Origin: Micrasema longulum
Taxonomy: Eukaryota > Arthropoda > Insecta > Trichoptera > Brachycentridae
DNA: 64,000 nt
Reading direction: 5' to 3'
Assembly: GCA_022494885.1 (NCBI GenBank)
Contig: JAGVSM010003622.1
Span: 124,001-188,000 of the forward strand
Shown here: piece by piece, positions 54,389 through 64,000 of the stretch
Numbering within the stretch: position 1 is the stretch's first letter
Layout: the number at the start of each line of letters is the position of its first letter
The notes under the pieces: generated by a model
Told to the model about the DNA's origin: nothing
The model's input: the letters and a program-made list of their open reading frames with translations, nothing else
Databases searched by the model: none
Made by a program: the position numbers and the translations under genes

Positions 54389-54625
54389 AGATGCAATCAT
54401 GTTGAATAACCTTTCTTACGAAAAGATGCGAACATGTCCAATAACATCCACATGAAGAAAGATGCAAAAATATCTGTTGATTTTTCGTACCGAGATACGA
54501 AGACGTCCAAATGAACTTTCACATGGAATGATGTAAACATGTTTGAATCGCCTTTCGAATGGGAGGATGCGAACATGTCCAAATATATTTTTATATATAC
54601 AGAGATGCGAATATGTCTAAAAAAT
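54389..54625 (+). repeat. Decayed 35-bp tandem repeat at the start of the kst 3' UTR
   Basis: Units resembling AGATGCGAACATGTCCAAAT start at 54389, 54424, 54460, 54493, 54529, 54565 and 54603 (spacings 35, 36, 33, 36, 36, 38). The first unit starts one base after the stop codon. Confidence 0.8.
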
Positions 54626-54713
54626 TTTCAATACTTATTTTAAAAACAGCCAATTCGTTTAATGAGAATATTATAAGTTTGTTGTATTTAAAAAAGATTC
54701 TGAATCATGTAAT

Positions 54714-54769
54714 AATAAAAATTGTGAAAGGGGTTTATACAAATCAAAATAATCAACACCCTTAATAAA
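54714..54769 (+). terminator. Candidate kst polyadenylation signals
   Basis: AATAAA at 54714-54719 and 54764-54769, 326 and 376 bp after the stop codon. Either could serve; no cleavage evidence is available. Confidence 0.5.
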
Positions 54770-55689
54770 ATATGTTTGATTTTTTCTTTCTTATTTAGAC
54801 AATGTCGCCAGAGCGAAGAAACCGGTAACATTTTGAAGAAATCAATCTAGTAAATTGAGACAGGAATTTACAGGGCTAATATGCAAATTAAGCATTTCGA
54901 CCGCAACGGAATCAAGTCGTCGAGAGTTTGTATGGAAAATATGTACAGTTTTTATAATCATTTGTGGATTTGGCTGTTTTTTTAATTTTTCTTAGTATAC
55001 GGGACCAATTTTATCGCGAATATTCTAAAATATCCAATAGAAAAATATACCTAAATTGGAATTTATTACGTTGTGAGTTTAAACATTTTTTTATTCAAAC
55101 GGGACCAATTTTAGCAAAAGATTCCAAATAAATATGCGATTCAATGATTTATTAGAAAAACAAGCGGCTTTTGTATTTATTTGTGAATTGAGGTGTTTTT
55201 TACTTTAAATATTGTTAAATGGGACCATTTTTTGCTGAAGTTATCGAATAAGTATTGTTTATCTTTCTGCTTTTATTTTCTACATGTTATTATATCTTCT
55301 AGAGCATAAGTTATATAGAACGTAGTTTTAATTCTGTAATTACTATTTTCTTGTTGATTTTTACGAATATTTAAAAAGTTACACTTGTAAATGTTATTGA
55401 AAGTATTAATTTCTATAGAATATTGTGTCTATAACTAGTTTTAATTATATCTAATGTGCTGCACATAATTTTAAACAATGTTTGAATCACCCTAGTTATT
55501 TAACTCGCCACTCGTCGGATCCGTGCCGACGTTGCGAATCTGTCTAATTCACGTGCGTTTCGTACTCAGGAAGAACATGCGATTTGCACACGCACGTCGT
55601 GGCCAAATCACGCATTACAAAGATATGCAATATTGACAATTTAAACGTATTTAAAGCTCTTAAACTTTGTTTTTACCCACTTTATTTAT

Positions 55690-55930
55690 TTACTTAGGAT
55701 AATTTACATAGCACCATTTTTGTAAAATCACCTCAAGGGCGCGCTGTACAATGTGTACAGTGCATCTTGGAGCTACTTTTGGGATTCCAATGCCCCATTT
55801 CCAATTATACTAAATTTTGATAATTATACATGAGCTAGATTATAAACATGTCTTGCAGCTACAGAGCTCACTGGCGTTCAGAAGCCTAAAAATGTCCAAA
55901 TAAATTCTAGATTACATGTCCCGCAGCTAC
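55690..55930. repeat. Copy of the CTGTAGCTGCAAG repeat (reverse)
   Basis: TTTTGTAAAATCACCTCAAG and CTTGCAGCTACAGAGC are complements of the motifs at 18740-18840. Confidence 0.6.
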
Positions 55931-56413
55931 AGGGCGCTGAAATCTAAACTATCTTTACAGTTGAAGTTTATGTTAGAAATAATTTTATTTAATTACCGAC
56001 CGGAGGATTTTATAATATGAACATCGTCTGCAATTAATTTTAATTTAAATAATTTATTTTTCCTCACAGTCGAGTAAACTTCTCGGCGATTCGCAACGTA
56101 CGCAATCGGATCCAGCGAATATATTCAGTACAATCTGTTGTTGGAAGCAATCTTGTTATCTCTATTAAGACCGTTGTACCTTATGCACCATTGATAATTT
56201 GTATGCAATCTTGCCATAATAATGACATTAATATATTTTTACAAACTCCGCACTGCAAACGATTTTTAAGATTTGTGTTGGCAACATTTTGTTTTAAGAA
56301 AAGTATGTTTAAAATTTGTTTGATTGTTAATCAGTTCACATTATTTGCAATAAAAACTTTATACAAAAAAAATAGCTTTTTTCTTATTTTGTACTACAGT
56401 GGGATCCGAAAAT

Positions 56414-56972
56414 TATAGTCCTTAAAATATAGCTTGATTAAAATGACAGCTGCCAAACTAATGTCACTAGTGATGGGAAATTACTGATCACTGACCATGG
56501 ACCGATCAAATGGATTTTATCAGTTTTTTTCATGCAAACATGAAACTCTGTTTCCGAAAATTGATATAAAAACGCAAAAACAAGCCTATTATAGTGTGTT
56601 AAAGACAATTATTCAGCAAAAAATAAGACATTTATACTTTTTTCATGAACAACAATAAATGGATTACTATTTTATTTGATCAATTTACATTGATCAATTT
56701 GTCCCATCTATAACGTTTTTGCAAAATGGTGTAACCTTGTAAGAACGTCGTTAATAATTAGGTTTATGTTAGTTTTTTTCAGTTTTAAAGCTGATTTTAC
56801 ACATTTATGTTGATTTATATGTCGAGCATTGTATTAAAAAAATCAATTAACATGCCTGATACTAATGATTTTTCGTGTGTCAATATAAATCACTTCTTAG
56901 ACGTTATTACAAAGTTATGTCGTCACTTTTACTGACAACTGTCATTCATCAAGCTATATTTTAAGGACTATA
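56414..56972 (-). mobile_element. TATAGTCC-type MITE, full length
   Basis: Termini TATAGTCCTTAAAATATAGC and GCTATATTTTAAGGACTATA, 559 bp, internal part the reverse complement of the 37980 copy. Confidence 0.9.
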
Positions 56973-57558
56973 GATCCGCTGATAATTTTATAACAGGCTT
57001 ATGGAAGCCCCAACAGATTGGCATATTAATGATTTAAAATGTATTTAAATTTACAAAAGGTATAAATATGGCATAATCTAGGCGGGCATGGCAAGTGTGT
57101 CATCGCAAATCAGGAGTGACAAAACCGCTTTCTTCTTGAATGCTCGCCCTTGCTGTAGGAACACATCGACAGCGCCGTTTAATCCGATTTCGTTCACTGT
57201 TCACCGTTCTGAGGATCCTCAGCAGAGGGGACAAGGATCCGATGTTAGTTTTATAATTTCCCACTGCAAATACAGGATTGGTACGCAAGTTACGGCGAGG
57301 TACATTGGGGTTTGTTTATTTGAGCGAGGATATAATGGGCATCTATACAGTTAGATATTAATTTGTGCAAGAATATGAAACCAGCCAAAATCATTCTGAA
57401 TTCTAAATTGAAGATATGAAAGTACTCTAGACGATCGTAATAGTTAATCATGAAAGTATTTGATCAAATTCTAAATATTAACAATTTAAAAATTTACATT
57501 GCACCGATTAAATCTGCGTTATATATATAATTTTAATTTCACGAAAGTCCTTTCTCAT

Positions 57559-57564
57559 TTTATT
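57559..57564 (-). terminator. Candidate polyadenylation signal of the nuclease gene
   Basis: AATAAA on minus, 312 bp beyond the stop. If used, the 3' UTR includes a family A fragment at 57625-57800. Confidence 0.4.
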
Positions 57565-57624
57565 TATGTAGGTTTGTTTTGAAATCTTTTTTTATATATT
57601 TTGTAATTTTTACACCCATAATAT

Positions 57625-57800
57625 TTTGATATGTGTGTAAAATGGCCACTTAAACTAGCCAATGACAGGTCGTAAGCCCTGTAAATGCCTAGACTCCCAT
57701 ATTCCCTCCTCGAAAATGTTTTCCTTCGCTGTTGCAACAAATTTAAATATGAACAACTCCCTAGGGAGAAAATCCAGCCAGTCTGCAAAGCATTGGTAAC
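57625..57800 (-). repeat. Family A fragment
   Basis: AATGACAGGTCGTAAGCCCT, TGTTGCAACAAATTTAAATA and GAGAAAATCCAGCCAGTCTG on plus are the complement of the family core and left end. Confidence 0.7.
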
Positions 57801-57875
57801 GGAGAGTTATTGCTACATTAAATTTAGATCTTTTCAATTCGTACTATCTTTCTTAACAGTTGGTGGTTGATATTT

Positions 57876-58121
57876 TCACGTGAAGAGACCTCCACTGAAA
57901 TCGATGTTTGGCAAGCCGGTCACCGTTCTTCTGAACTCTTCGAAGTCGCACACGGCACTGTACCCGGAAGCGATGTCAAACTTGTTCCACGATAGCCACC
58001 CTCGTCCGTAGCCATCGAGGTCCCTGCAAAACACCGACTGCTGTATGCTCTGCGGCGAGGCGTAGGGATTGTTCAGTCCCAGGAAGGCCACCGCCCTCTT
58101 CGTGCTGGGCTCGTAAATTAC
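57876..58121 (-). CDS. Nuclease last exon
   Basis: Acceptor ATATTTCAG on minus, 81 codons from VIYEPSTKRAVAFLGLNNPY to NIDFSGGLFT and a TGA at 57876-57878. Cys residues in FCRDLDG and AVCDF could pair, as in secreted proteins. Confidence 0.93.
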   Translation of the reverse strand, partial: VIYEPSTKRAVAFLGLNNPYASPQSIQQSVFCRDLDGYGRGWLSWNKFDIASGYSAVCDFEEFRRTVTGLPNIDFSGGLFT

Positions 58122-61100
58122 CTGAAATATAATTTCGTAAATCATAATCATAAGTCTGGTCGTGTCCAAAGCAGACGCGACCGAAGGGCGTGACGGGATC
58201 GACGTATGTACAGAGAAATAGTGGTACGGTACGCTACGGTGCGCTATTTCAGCGCCATGGTACTAGTAGCAGTGATAAATCTATTGCAATGGAGGAGGAG
58301 GGAAGAAGGAATAATGTGCTTGCATATTTCATAAAAAGCATAAAAGAGTTGTAACGACTCATTCATAAAATAAATTATTATATTGCACTCCATTATAATA
58401 ACATTATATTTGTATGCTTGGGTTTTCATACTTTAAAATGCAGTTTTTGGAGAATATTTCAAAAACTGAAGGTGATAGGCAATTTCGGTTTTCACATTTG
58501 AAATAAAAAAATAGTTGTGCATCATAACCACCAAACCAAATCTTCTGGCAGAAACATTTGTTGTGTTGTGTAATAAAAAAAATAAATTGAAAGTTCAACT
58601 GTGATTTAACGCCAAGGTTGCAAGTGTAAAGGAGAGAAAAAAATATGAACATAAAGTACTGATTACATACGTTAATATACAAAAGGTTTTGTTGCTAACA
58701 CTTTAAAACGCATCGAGAAAAAAAAAAAACAATTTTACTCCATACATTATTTTCGTTTGTATTTTTTTAAACCATGTTAGACTCAAAATAACGAAATTAT
58801 TCTAATTTTCTACATAAAGCAATTTTTTTAAAATCGAAATAATGACTTTGGTTCCTAAGTCCACTGTTTTCCAAATCCGGACCACTGTGCGGCGTGGCGC
58901 TTTAATTTCAAACAACTGTCAAATTTGTTTTTGCCCCCCTCCTCCCCTCCTACCCCCTCTCCAGAATCTACCGAAATCTACCGATTTATTTTTCTGAATC
59001 TACCTTTTTTCGCTTGATCGGGTCTGGCAACGCTCGCGCTGGGTAGAACCCACCGAGGTAAGATACAGATAGTACTGAAGTTAATTATACCGTCTCGATA
59101 AATACAGATGAAGATAGCGTTCATAATCGAGGCACTGGTCAGTTTTCCCGGGAATCACTACGGCGGGCGGTACATCCAACAAGCGGTCGTCCCGGCTGCG
59201 GAATGCAAGAGTAGCGCAGGCCCGAGATGCTTTCGCTGCCGCGATCGCCGGCGTCGGCGTCGGGGGAACCCCACAAGCCGAACCTAATAATGATGATGCG
59301 TAATTTATACCTTGTAAAACCACAGCGGCACTGGAAGCATACGGAGGAATGAGTTCAAGTAGATTTCTTTCATCCTGTTATTTTCGTCCGCAAGTCTTAA
59401 AACGTCCCACGTCCCGGTGTATATTTCTATGTGGCCATCCAAGTCGGCTGTCCTCCTTCGAATGCTCTGGGAAAAACGTTCAAAGTAGAAAAATTATCAC
59501 AACTCATATAAAATTGGTAAAATGTTATGTATGGCTGCGAGACTTGGACTCTGAAGGTGAACACCACGAACAGGCTGGAGGATGTGGTTGCATCGCAGAA
59601 TGCTTAAAATATCTTGGACAGATATTAAAACGAACTCAAGTCGAGCTAGAACGAACAGAGAACTCTTAACCACCATAAAAATTTGTAAAATTTTGTATCT
59701 GGGGCAAATAATGCGAGGAGGAAATTTTAAAGGGCAAGATTGAGGGTCACAGAGGGGCGGGAAGAAGACAGATGTCCTGGCTGCGAAGTATACGAGACTG
59801 GACATTAGAGTGGGCCGATGATGTGAGGTTTTTTATTTTTTTAGACATCAAAGTGAAAGGGGTCTAAAAAGTTGCATTTTGGATCACACTGGACGTAATA
59901 ATTATTTAAAAAAATACTCCATACGACTTTTGGCCCTCAACCGAGGTTTGGAGTTTATCACTGTCTGAACATTTTGTTAATTATTTATACTGATAAAATT
60001 ATTTTTTGTCAGTAAAGAAATACCTTAATCAAATTACTAATTCGAACACGTTTTCAAACTACGGAAATGGAAAAAGTTTACACTCCGCGGAACTAATTCC
60101 GTTGAGCGCCTGGCTAATATTGATGAAAACAATGGCTCATTTAAACAATGCTACTCATTTATTAGAAAACAAACTGCAACTCACGCCCTCAGATGTTTAT
60201 TTAATAAGGTTTAATGCACATTATAAAATATAATTGGACTGATTTACTTACTCAAATTCGAAATGACAGCCGGTTTAGAGCAAAAAATCGACTTTTTCGG
60301 AAAACTTCAAGCTCTGGTTGAGGGCCAAAAGTAGTATCTAATATTTTTTTAAATATTTTTTGCATTCTGAGTAATCCAAAAGGCATCTTTTTAGACCCCT
60401 TTCATTTCTAAATTCGGAAAAAAAATGTATCGGCTACTGTACATATTATATATAGACTACTAGATATATTTATTTATTTATTTACTTACAGGTAGTTTTT
60501 TACACATTCTTTGAGGACTTAAAGTGCTAGGTTGATTTGCGACAGAGAGAGAAAACCTTTTTGAGAAGGGAACATGGAAGTCTAGGCATTTACAGGGCTT
60601 ATGACCTGTCATTGGCTGGTTTAAGTGGTCACTTTAAACATTTGCCATTCTGCCTGTTTCGTTATTCCTTCGATGCCTCGGGACTGTAAAATAAGGCTTG
60701 CCTTTTCCCGATACGTGATCGATGAAAATGGGGAACGATTGATTTTGCGATATAAAACAAACAAACCATCACGCCGTTTTGCCGTAGAGAGGATAAAACG
60801 CCATATCACTCTGTCTTTGCATACAGAGCTCGCTTCCTCTACATTCATATATCGTCTCATGCACGCGCGCCGATCATTCCAACTTTTGACATGTCCATCT
60901 TGAACCAGCAGATGACATGTCGTTAGCCCAAATGCCTAGACTTCCAATACCACCTGGGGACTAGATTTTTCACGGTCCATGCGCTATGTAGCTGCAAGAC
61001 GCGCTGTAATCTAGCTGCTTCTGTTATTAAATAATTAATATTGATAAATATATATATATATGGGTGATTTAAATGACAATTGTCTTTTGTATGCTGACGA

Positions 61101-63380
61101 TGCCGTGCTTCTTGCTAACAACAAAGAGGAACTGCAATTCTTGGTAACAAAGGTCTACGCTGTATGCGAGGGAAGCCATTTGCTGATGAATGTCGATAAA
61201 TCAAATGTGATGGTTTTTGAAAGAAATGAAAGTATGACTAAATGTGAAATCGCTGTGAATGGGGGTTATACTAAAACAAGTAGAGGAATTTGTGTATCTG
61301 GAAAGTATGTTTCCTAGGGATGGAATGACTGAGAAAGATATTGAAAGGAGGGCGAGTGCCGGAAACAGAGTGAACGGTGCACTTAAATCAACCTTGGCAA
61401 ATAAATGTTTGTAAAAAAAAGGCAAAATAAGCAGTTCACAACGAAGTCCTGGTCCCGACCCTGATGTATGGGAGCGAAGTATGGAAACAGGGGTGAAAGT
61501 AGGCTAAATGCTGTCGAAATGCGATCTCTCAGGCGAATGTGTGGTAAAACTATGTACGATAGATGCACAAATGTTGAGATCCGTACATTATGTAACATTA
61601 TGACTGAGACCAGCATTACCGACAAAATCAAGAAAGGGGCTCTGCGCTGGTTTGGACACGTAAAACGAATGGACAGCCAAATAACGGCTAAGAATATTTA
61701 CAATGCGAATGTTGATGGATGCAGAAATAGAGGAAGACCGAGAAAGACATGGCATGACCAAATCCAACAAATACTCGAAGATGGACATGTCAAAAGTCGG
61801 AATAATCGGCGCGCGTGCATGAGAAGATGTATGAATGTAGAGGAAGCGAGATCTGTATGCAAAGATAGTGTTGTGGCCTTAGAGTATATACTCTAAGGTT
61901 GTGGCGTTCTATACTCTCTGCCTACCCTTACGGAGAAACGGCGAGATGGTTTGTTTTTTAAAAATGTATGTAAATACACACCATTTCAAGATTGTTCCAA
62001 TTCTCATTGTTGAAAGTGGACCACTGCGGAGCGCAATTGATGAACGTAAACGTCGCCTTCTGGGCGTAGGACATCACGAAATCCCCGGCGGGGGCCAGGT
62101 GGCCCTTGGACATATAGTTCGGGCCGGAGATGTACCGCTGGCGGGGGCCGGAGCCCACGATACTGTCGAAGGCGCCCCTATGCTTGTTGTACAGGAACAT
62201 AGGATTAAGATCCATGAGCCAATTTTCGGGATCTGTAAAAATAATACAAATTAATAATAATTGTAAACAATATCAAAACTCAAATTTGTTGCAACAGAGA
62301 GGGAAACATTCTTGAGAAGGGAATAAGGGAGTCACGGCATTTACAGGGCCTGTCGTTGGCTGGTTTAAGTGGCCACTTTATACACTGAGTAACATTCACC
62401 ATTTTGCCTATGTTAGAACATCCGTATTTCTTCAATTCTTCCATTTGTTGAGTTTAGTGAAGTTAAAGAGCTGAACCCTTTATTGTTGCGTAGAGATTCA
62501 TCTGACTGAATTATTTCACATACTAGGCAACGCCTGAAAACAATTTTTCAATTTTTAAACTTCTTCTTAGACCAGTTGGTTTCATTACAATATTTGAGTT
62601 TGTCCAAATGTTTGTAGACAAAAGACTGGATTTCACCCCCTCGGGAGTGATTGAATCGCTTTTTCTACTCTTCCATCTCTTGAAAACATGCGTCCCAGAA
62701 ACACAAATTCTTCTACTTTTACAAGACATTCGTTGTTTACATTTATTATGTAGTCAATAACCTCACTTCCCCTTTTAAATCTTATTATATAGTATGTATA
62801 ATGTAAAAGCCCCAAGGGCGTCAACAGAAAGAAAAATAAAATAAAATAAAAAAAAATTTAAAAAAATAAATGCCGTCACTTTTGACCTACTTTCGTTCAT
62901 CGCCATTTACAAATTACATTACATGTTGCATTTAAATTTTAAAAATATTTTGTCATGTTTCCCTGTTGCCTGTTAATATTCCAATTTTCGTACTTAAAAT
63001 CTCCAATTTTTGCGTGTATAATGACTACACAGCACCGTAACGCGCGGAGGTTTTTGGCACAATAATAAAGGTTTTATAATACCTGAAAACAGCAGCTGCC
63101 TACTGCGATCTCTCGTCATAGGGTGAATATTTGATTTGCTCAAATTGTGCTGGACGTATAAAACTTCGGCCAAATGCCGGTCGAAGCACGTCTTAAAGAG
63201 CACGTGGTTCACACCGGATACGAAGTATCCGACGTCTATCTGGGCACCTCCGTTCCCGCACTGGCCGACTTCGATCTGAGTCGCCCTTATATCTGCTTCG
63301 CAAAATATCCGGGTCAGATCGACCGCGTACGGGAACCAATCCGAGCTGCCGAAGAACAAGCCCCCGTGGCATACGAGCGT
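57876..63380 (-). CDS. DNA/RNA non-specific endonuclease (dsRNase-like), 3' four exons
   Basis: NUC-family endonucleases cut DNA and RNA with one Mg ion; secreted insect members degrade dsRNA in gut and haemolymph. Four minus-strand exons join in phase (63083-63380, 61982-62232, 59311-59466, 57876-58121) into 316 visible residues. The active-site motif is SKGHLAPAGDF (catalytic His about residue 144) instead of DRGH; I recall a Lys-Gly-His form in insect homologues. The metal-ligand Asn lies in FINCAPQW (N165), and NNENWNNLE supplies a conserved Glu (E182). The C-terminal part (VPLWFYK, VAFLGLNNPYA, GWLSWNKFDI) also fits. The signal peptide and N-terminus are not seen and must lie further right, probably outside. 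The gene converges on kst; introns hold RTE debris. Whether it is secreted or digests dsRNA is inference. Confidence 0.9.
58122..59310 (-). other. Nuclease intron
   Basis: AT-rich with short C-rich tracts near 58935. The GC-rich stretch 59120-59280 has a minus frame with GVPPTPTPAIAAAKASRACA, which I cannot assign and which follows the exon donor at 59309. Confidence 0.4.
59311..59466 (-). CDS. Nuclease third visible exon
   Basis: 52 codons, phase 0 to 0. Acceptor TTTTCCCAG, donor GTATAA (minus). Encodes HIEIYTGTWDVLRLADENNR and FLRMLPVPLWFYK, the strand pair after the active site. Confidence 0.94.
59515..59840 (+). pseudogene. RTE-type RT C-terminal fragment
   Basis: Across frames it reads MYGCETWTLKVNTTNRLE, RRMLKISWTDIKTN and GQIMRGG, the standard RTE/BovB tail pattern. 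Frameshifted. Confidence 0.75.
60530..60880. repeat. Family A fragment and RTE tail (minus)
   Basis: AGTCTAGGCATTTACAGGGC at 60581 is family A. The minus frame 60621-60860 with RRYMNVEEASSVCKD matches the end of the RTE at 61820-61875. Confidence 0.65.
60960..61015. repeat. Fragment of the CTGTAGCTGCAAG repeat
   Basis: GGTCCATGCGCTATGTAGCT and GCAAGACGCGCTGTAATCTA parallel 23870-23905. Confidence 0.55.
61060..61945 (+). pseudogene. RTE-like retrotransposon 3' part with YADD box
   Basis: Starts in the RT palm with LLYADDAVLLANNKEELQFL, then LLMNVDKSNVMVFERNES; a frameshift near 61262 breaks it. It resumes at 61490 with RLNAVEMRSLRRMCGKTMYD and GALRWFGHVKRMDS, to SVCKDSV. The longest member of this family in the window; dead. 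Confidence 0.85.
61982..62232 (-). CDS. Nuclease second visible exon (active site)
   Basis: Acceptor TTTTTACAG, donor GTGTGT (minus). NPMFLYNKHRGAFDS, YMSKGHLAPAGDFV and FINCAPQWSTFNNENWNNLE carry the catalytic and metal-binding residues. Begins with two bases of an Asp codon, ends in phase 0. Confidence 0.95.
62280..62650 (+). repeat. Family A copy
   Basis: TTGCAACAGAGAGGGAAACA, GGCTGGTTTAAGTGGCCACT, TACTAGGCAACGCCTGAAAA and TTTGTAGACAAAAGACTGGA in order, equivalent to 18860-19220. Confidence 0.75.
62650..62815 (-). pseudogene. RTE-like RT fragment
   Basis: Minus frame VKVEEFVFLGRMFSRDGRVE parallels QVEEFVYLGSMFTRDGKADK at 7430-7490. Short. Confidence 0.7.
62816..63082. repeat. A-rich tract and repeat fragment in nuclease intron
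   Basis: An A-rich tract (62825-62870) may be a retroelement tail. CACAGCACCGTAACGCGCGG near 63031 matches the 31640-type repeat. Confidence 0.4.
63083..63380 (-). CDS. Nuclease first visible exon
   Basis: Acceptor TGTTCGACAG, donor GTATTA (minus). TLVCHGG at the start, then FKTCFDRHLAEVLYVQHNLS before the active-site exon. QCGNGG and FKTCFD offer cysteines. Upstream exon not found. Confidence 0.92.
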
Positions 63381-63384
63381 CTGT

Positions 63385-64000
63385 CGAACAAAAAAAAGAT
63401 TTAAAAATTCGTCAAAAATGGGCTAAGCTATCATAGTAACATACCGCGAAATCATCCAATTTTGTCTAATCTACGCTCAACCTTAAAAAAATATATTTCC
63501 ATTTGATTTCGGTAAATTTGGTACATTAAGGAGGAAAGTAGATTCATGACACTAACTTTACGCAGTAGCTTGTCAGAACCTGTCAAATTGCGCGTGTAAT
63601 TTGTTGCGGGCCAATTACGACTCAATGTTTTTTAATATACTGCTCGATGGCAAAGACAAAGGTAAGTTTTTCTTGTTGCATGATATAGACAAAGGTTTTT
63701 AGATCATTTCCTGTTTATAACGGGTTTTTCAATTAGCGCGGGTAGATTTTGATGGTCCGTGGCGACCATTTTGTTTTGATGACATCTGTCAAACATTTTT
63801 TTTATTATTAAGTTACTTATGTTAAATTATCACAGAAAGTTACACGATTGAACTGCAAGTTCAAATGATAAAATTTTATTATTAAAATGAGTGTTCGTTA
63901 GCGCAAACGTTGCGCGCATAGCGCCCATTTTACGGTAGACGTGGTGACCCTTCACAGTCAACTCTTTAACGTTTGGTGGTCAAATTTGAAACGACCGGTT
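63385..64000. other. Region upstream of the visible nuclease exons
   Basis: Should be intron or 5' region of the nuclease gene. I see no minus-strand signal-peptide exon. On plus, an ATG at 63632 opens 12 codons (MFFNILLDGKDK) to a good GTAAGT donor at 63661, which may be chance. Confidence 0.3.

Larger units (their letters stand above)
54770..57558. other. Intergenic gap between convergent genes
   Basis: AT-rich. Holds a GCTGCAGCTACAG-type repeat (55690-55930), a full MITE (56414-56972) and, at 57060-57360, a more GC-rich stretch with short open frames on both strands that I cannot assign. The rest shows nothing recognisable. Confidence 0.5.

Noticed and set aside
51101..54236. GTAGCG at 51101 as an alternative donor that would remove the in-frame TAG
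   Set aside because: Joining 51100 to exon 36 shifts exon 36 into another frame (stop near 54403) and loses the basic C-terminus; the GTAAAT donor at 51300 fits phase and composition.
696..54388. Assignment to ordinary beta-spectrin or alpha-spectrin
   Set aside because: Alpha-spectrin lacks the PH domain and ends in EF hands. Ordinary beta-spectrin remains possible, but the Arg/Ser linker, the PH sequence and the long proline-rich tail fit beta-heavy better; decisive would be the number of upstream repeats (about 30 versus 17 in total).
57100..57354. Overlapping open frames on both strands as a small gene
   Set aside because: No domain, no splice partners and no transcript signals; left as unassigned intergenic sequence.

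Overview
The window is a stretch of an animal nuclear genome, most likely an insect and plausibly a moth or butterfly. Short GC-rich exons sit in long AT-rich introns packed with transposon debris: non-LTR retrotransposon (LINE) tails, tRNA-derived SINEs, and DNA elements with terminal inverted repeats. Insect is inferred from the two host genes; the order is a weaker guess.

Two host genes are visible. From the left edge to about 54.4 kb, the plus strand carries the 3' part of a beta-spectrin family gene. I read it as beta-heavy spectrin (karst). Thirty-six consecutive exons can be joined with GT-AG borders and matching codon phases, giving about 1,787 codons: roughly 11.7 spectrin repeats (exons 1-25), a charged coiled-coil and proline-rich linker (exons 26-28), a PH domain (exons 29-30), and a long low-complexity tail ending in a basic patch (exons 31-36). 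The actin-binding domain and earlier repeats lie upstream of the window. The penultimate exon has one in-frame TAG although the reading frame and splice phases continue through it to the basic C-terminus.

From 63.4 kb down to 57.9 kb, the minus strand carries four exons of a DNA/RNA non-specific endonuclease (NUC family, insect dsRNase-like), convergent with the spectrin gene. Its N-terminal exon or exons are not visible and may lie beyond 64 kb.

All other large spaces are introns or the intergenic gap at 54.8-57.5 kb. They hold several LINE families (two pairs of close copies), RTE-like RT fragments, a mariner-like fragment, a TA-flanked MITE family of about 550 bp in five copies, a second MITE beginning CAGGGTGGCC, a composite partly palindromic repeat in more than ten places, tRNA-Val-like SINEs, a four-unit 70-bp tandem array, a decayed 35-bp repeat beginning right after the spectrin stop codon, and a large inverted repeat whose arms carry hammerhead-ribozyme-like cores. 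I see no CRISPR array, rRNA or bacterial gene.
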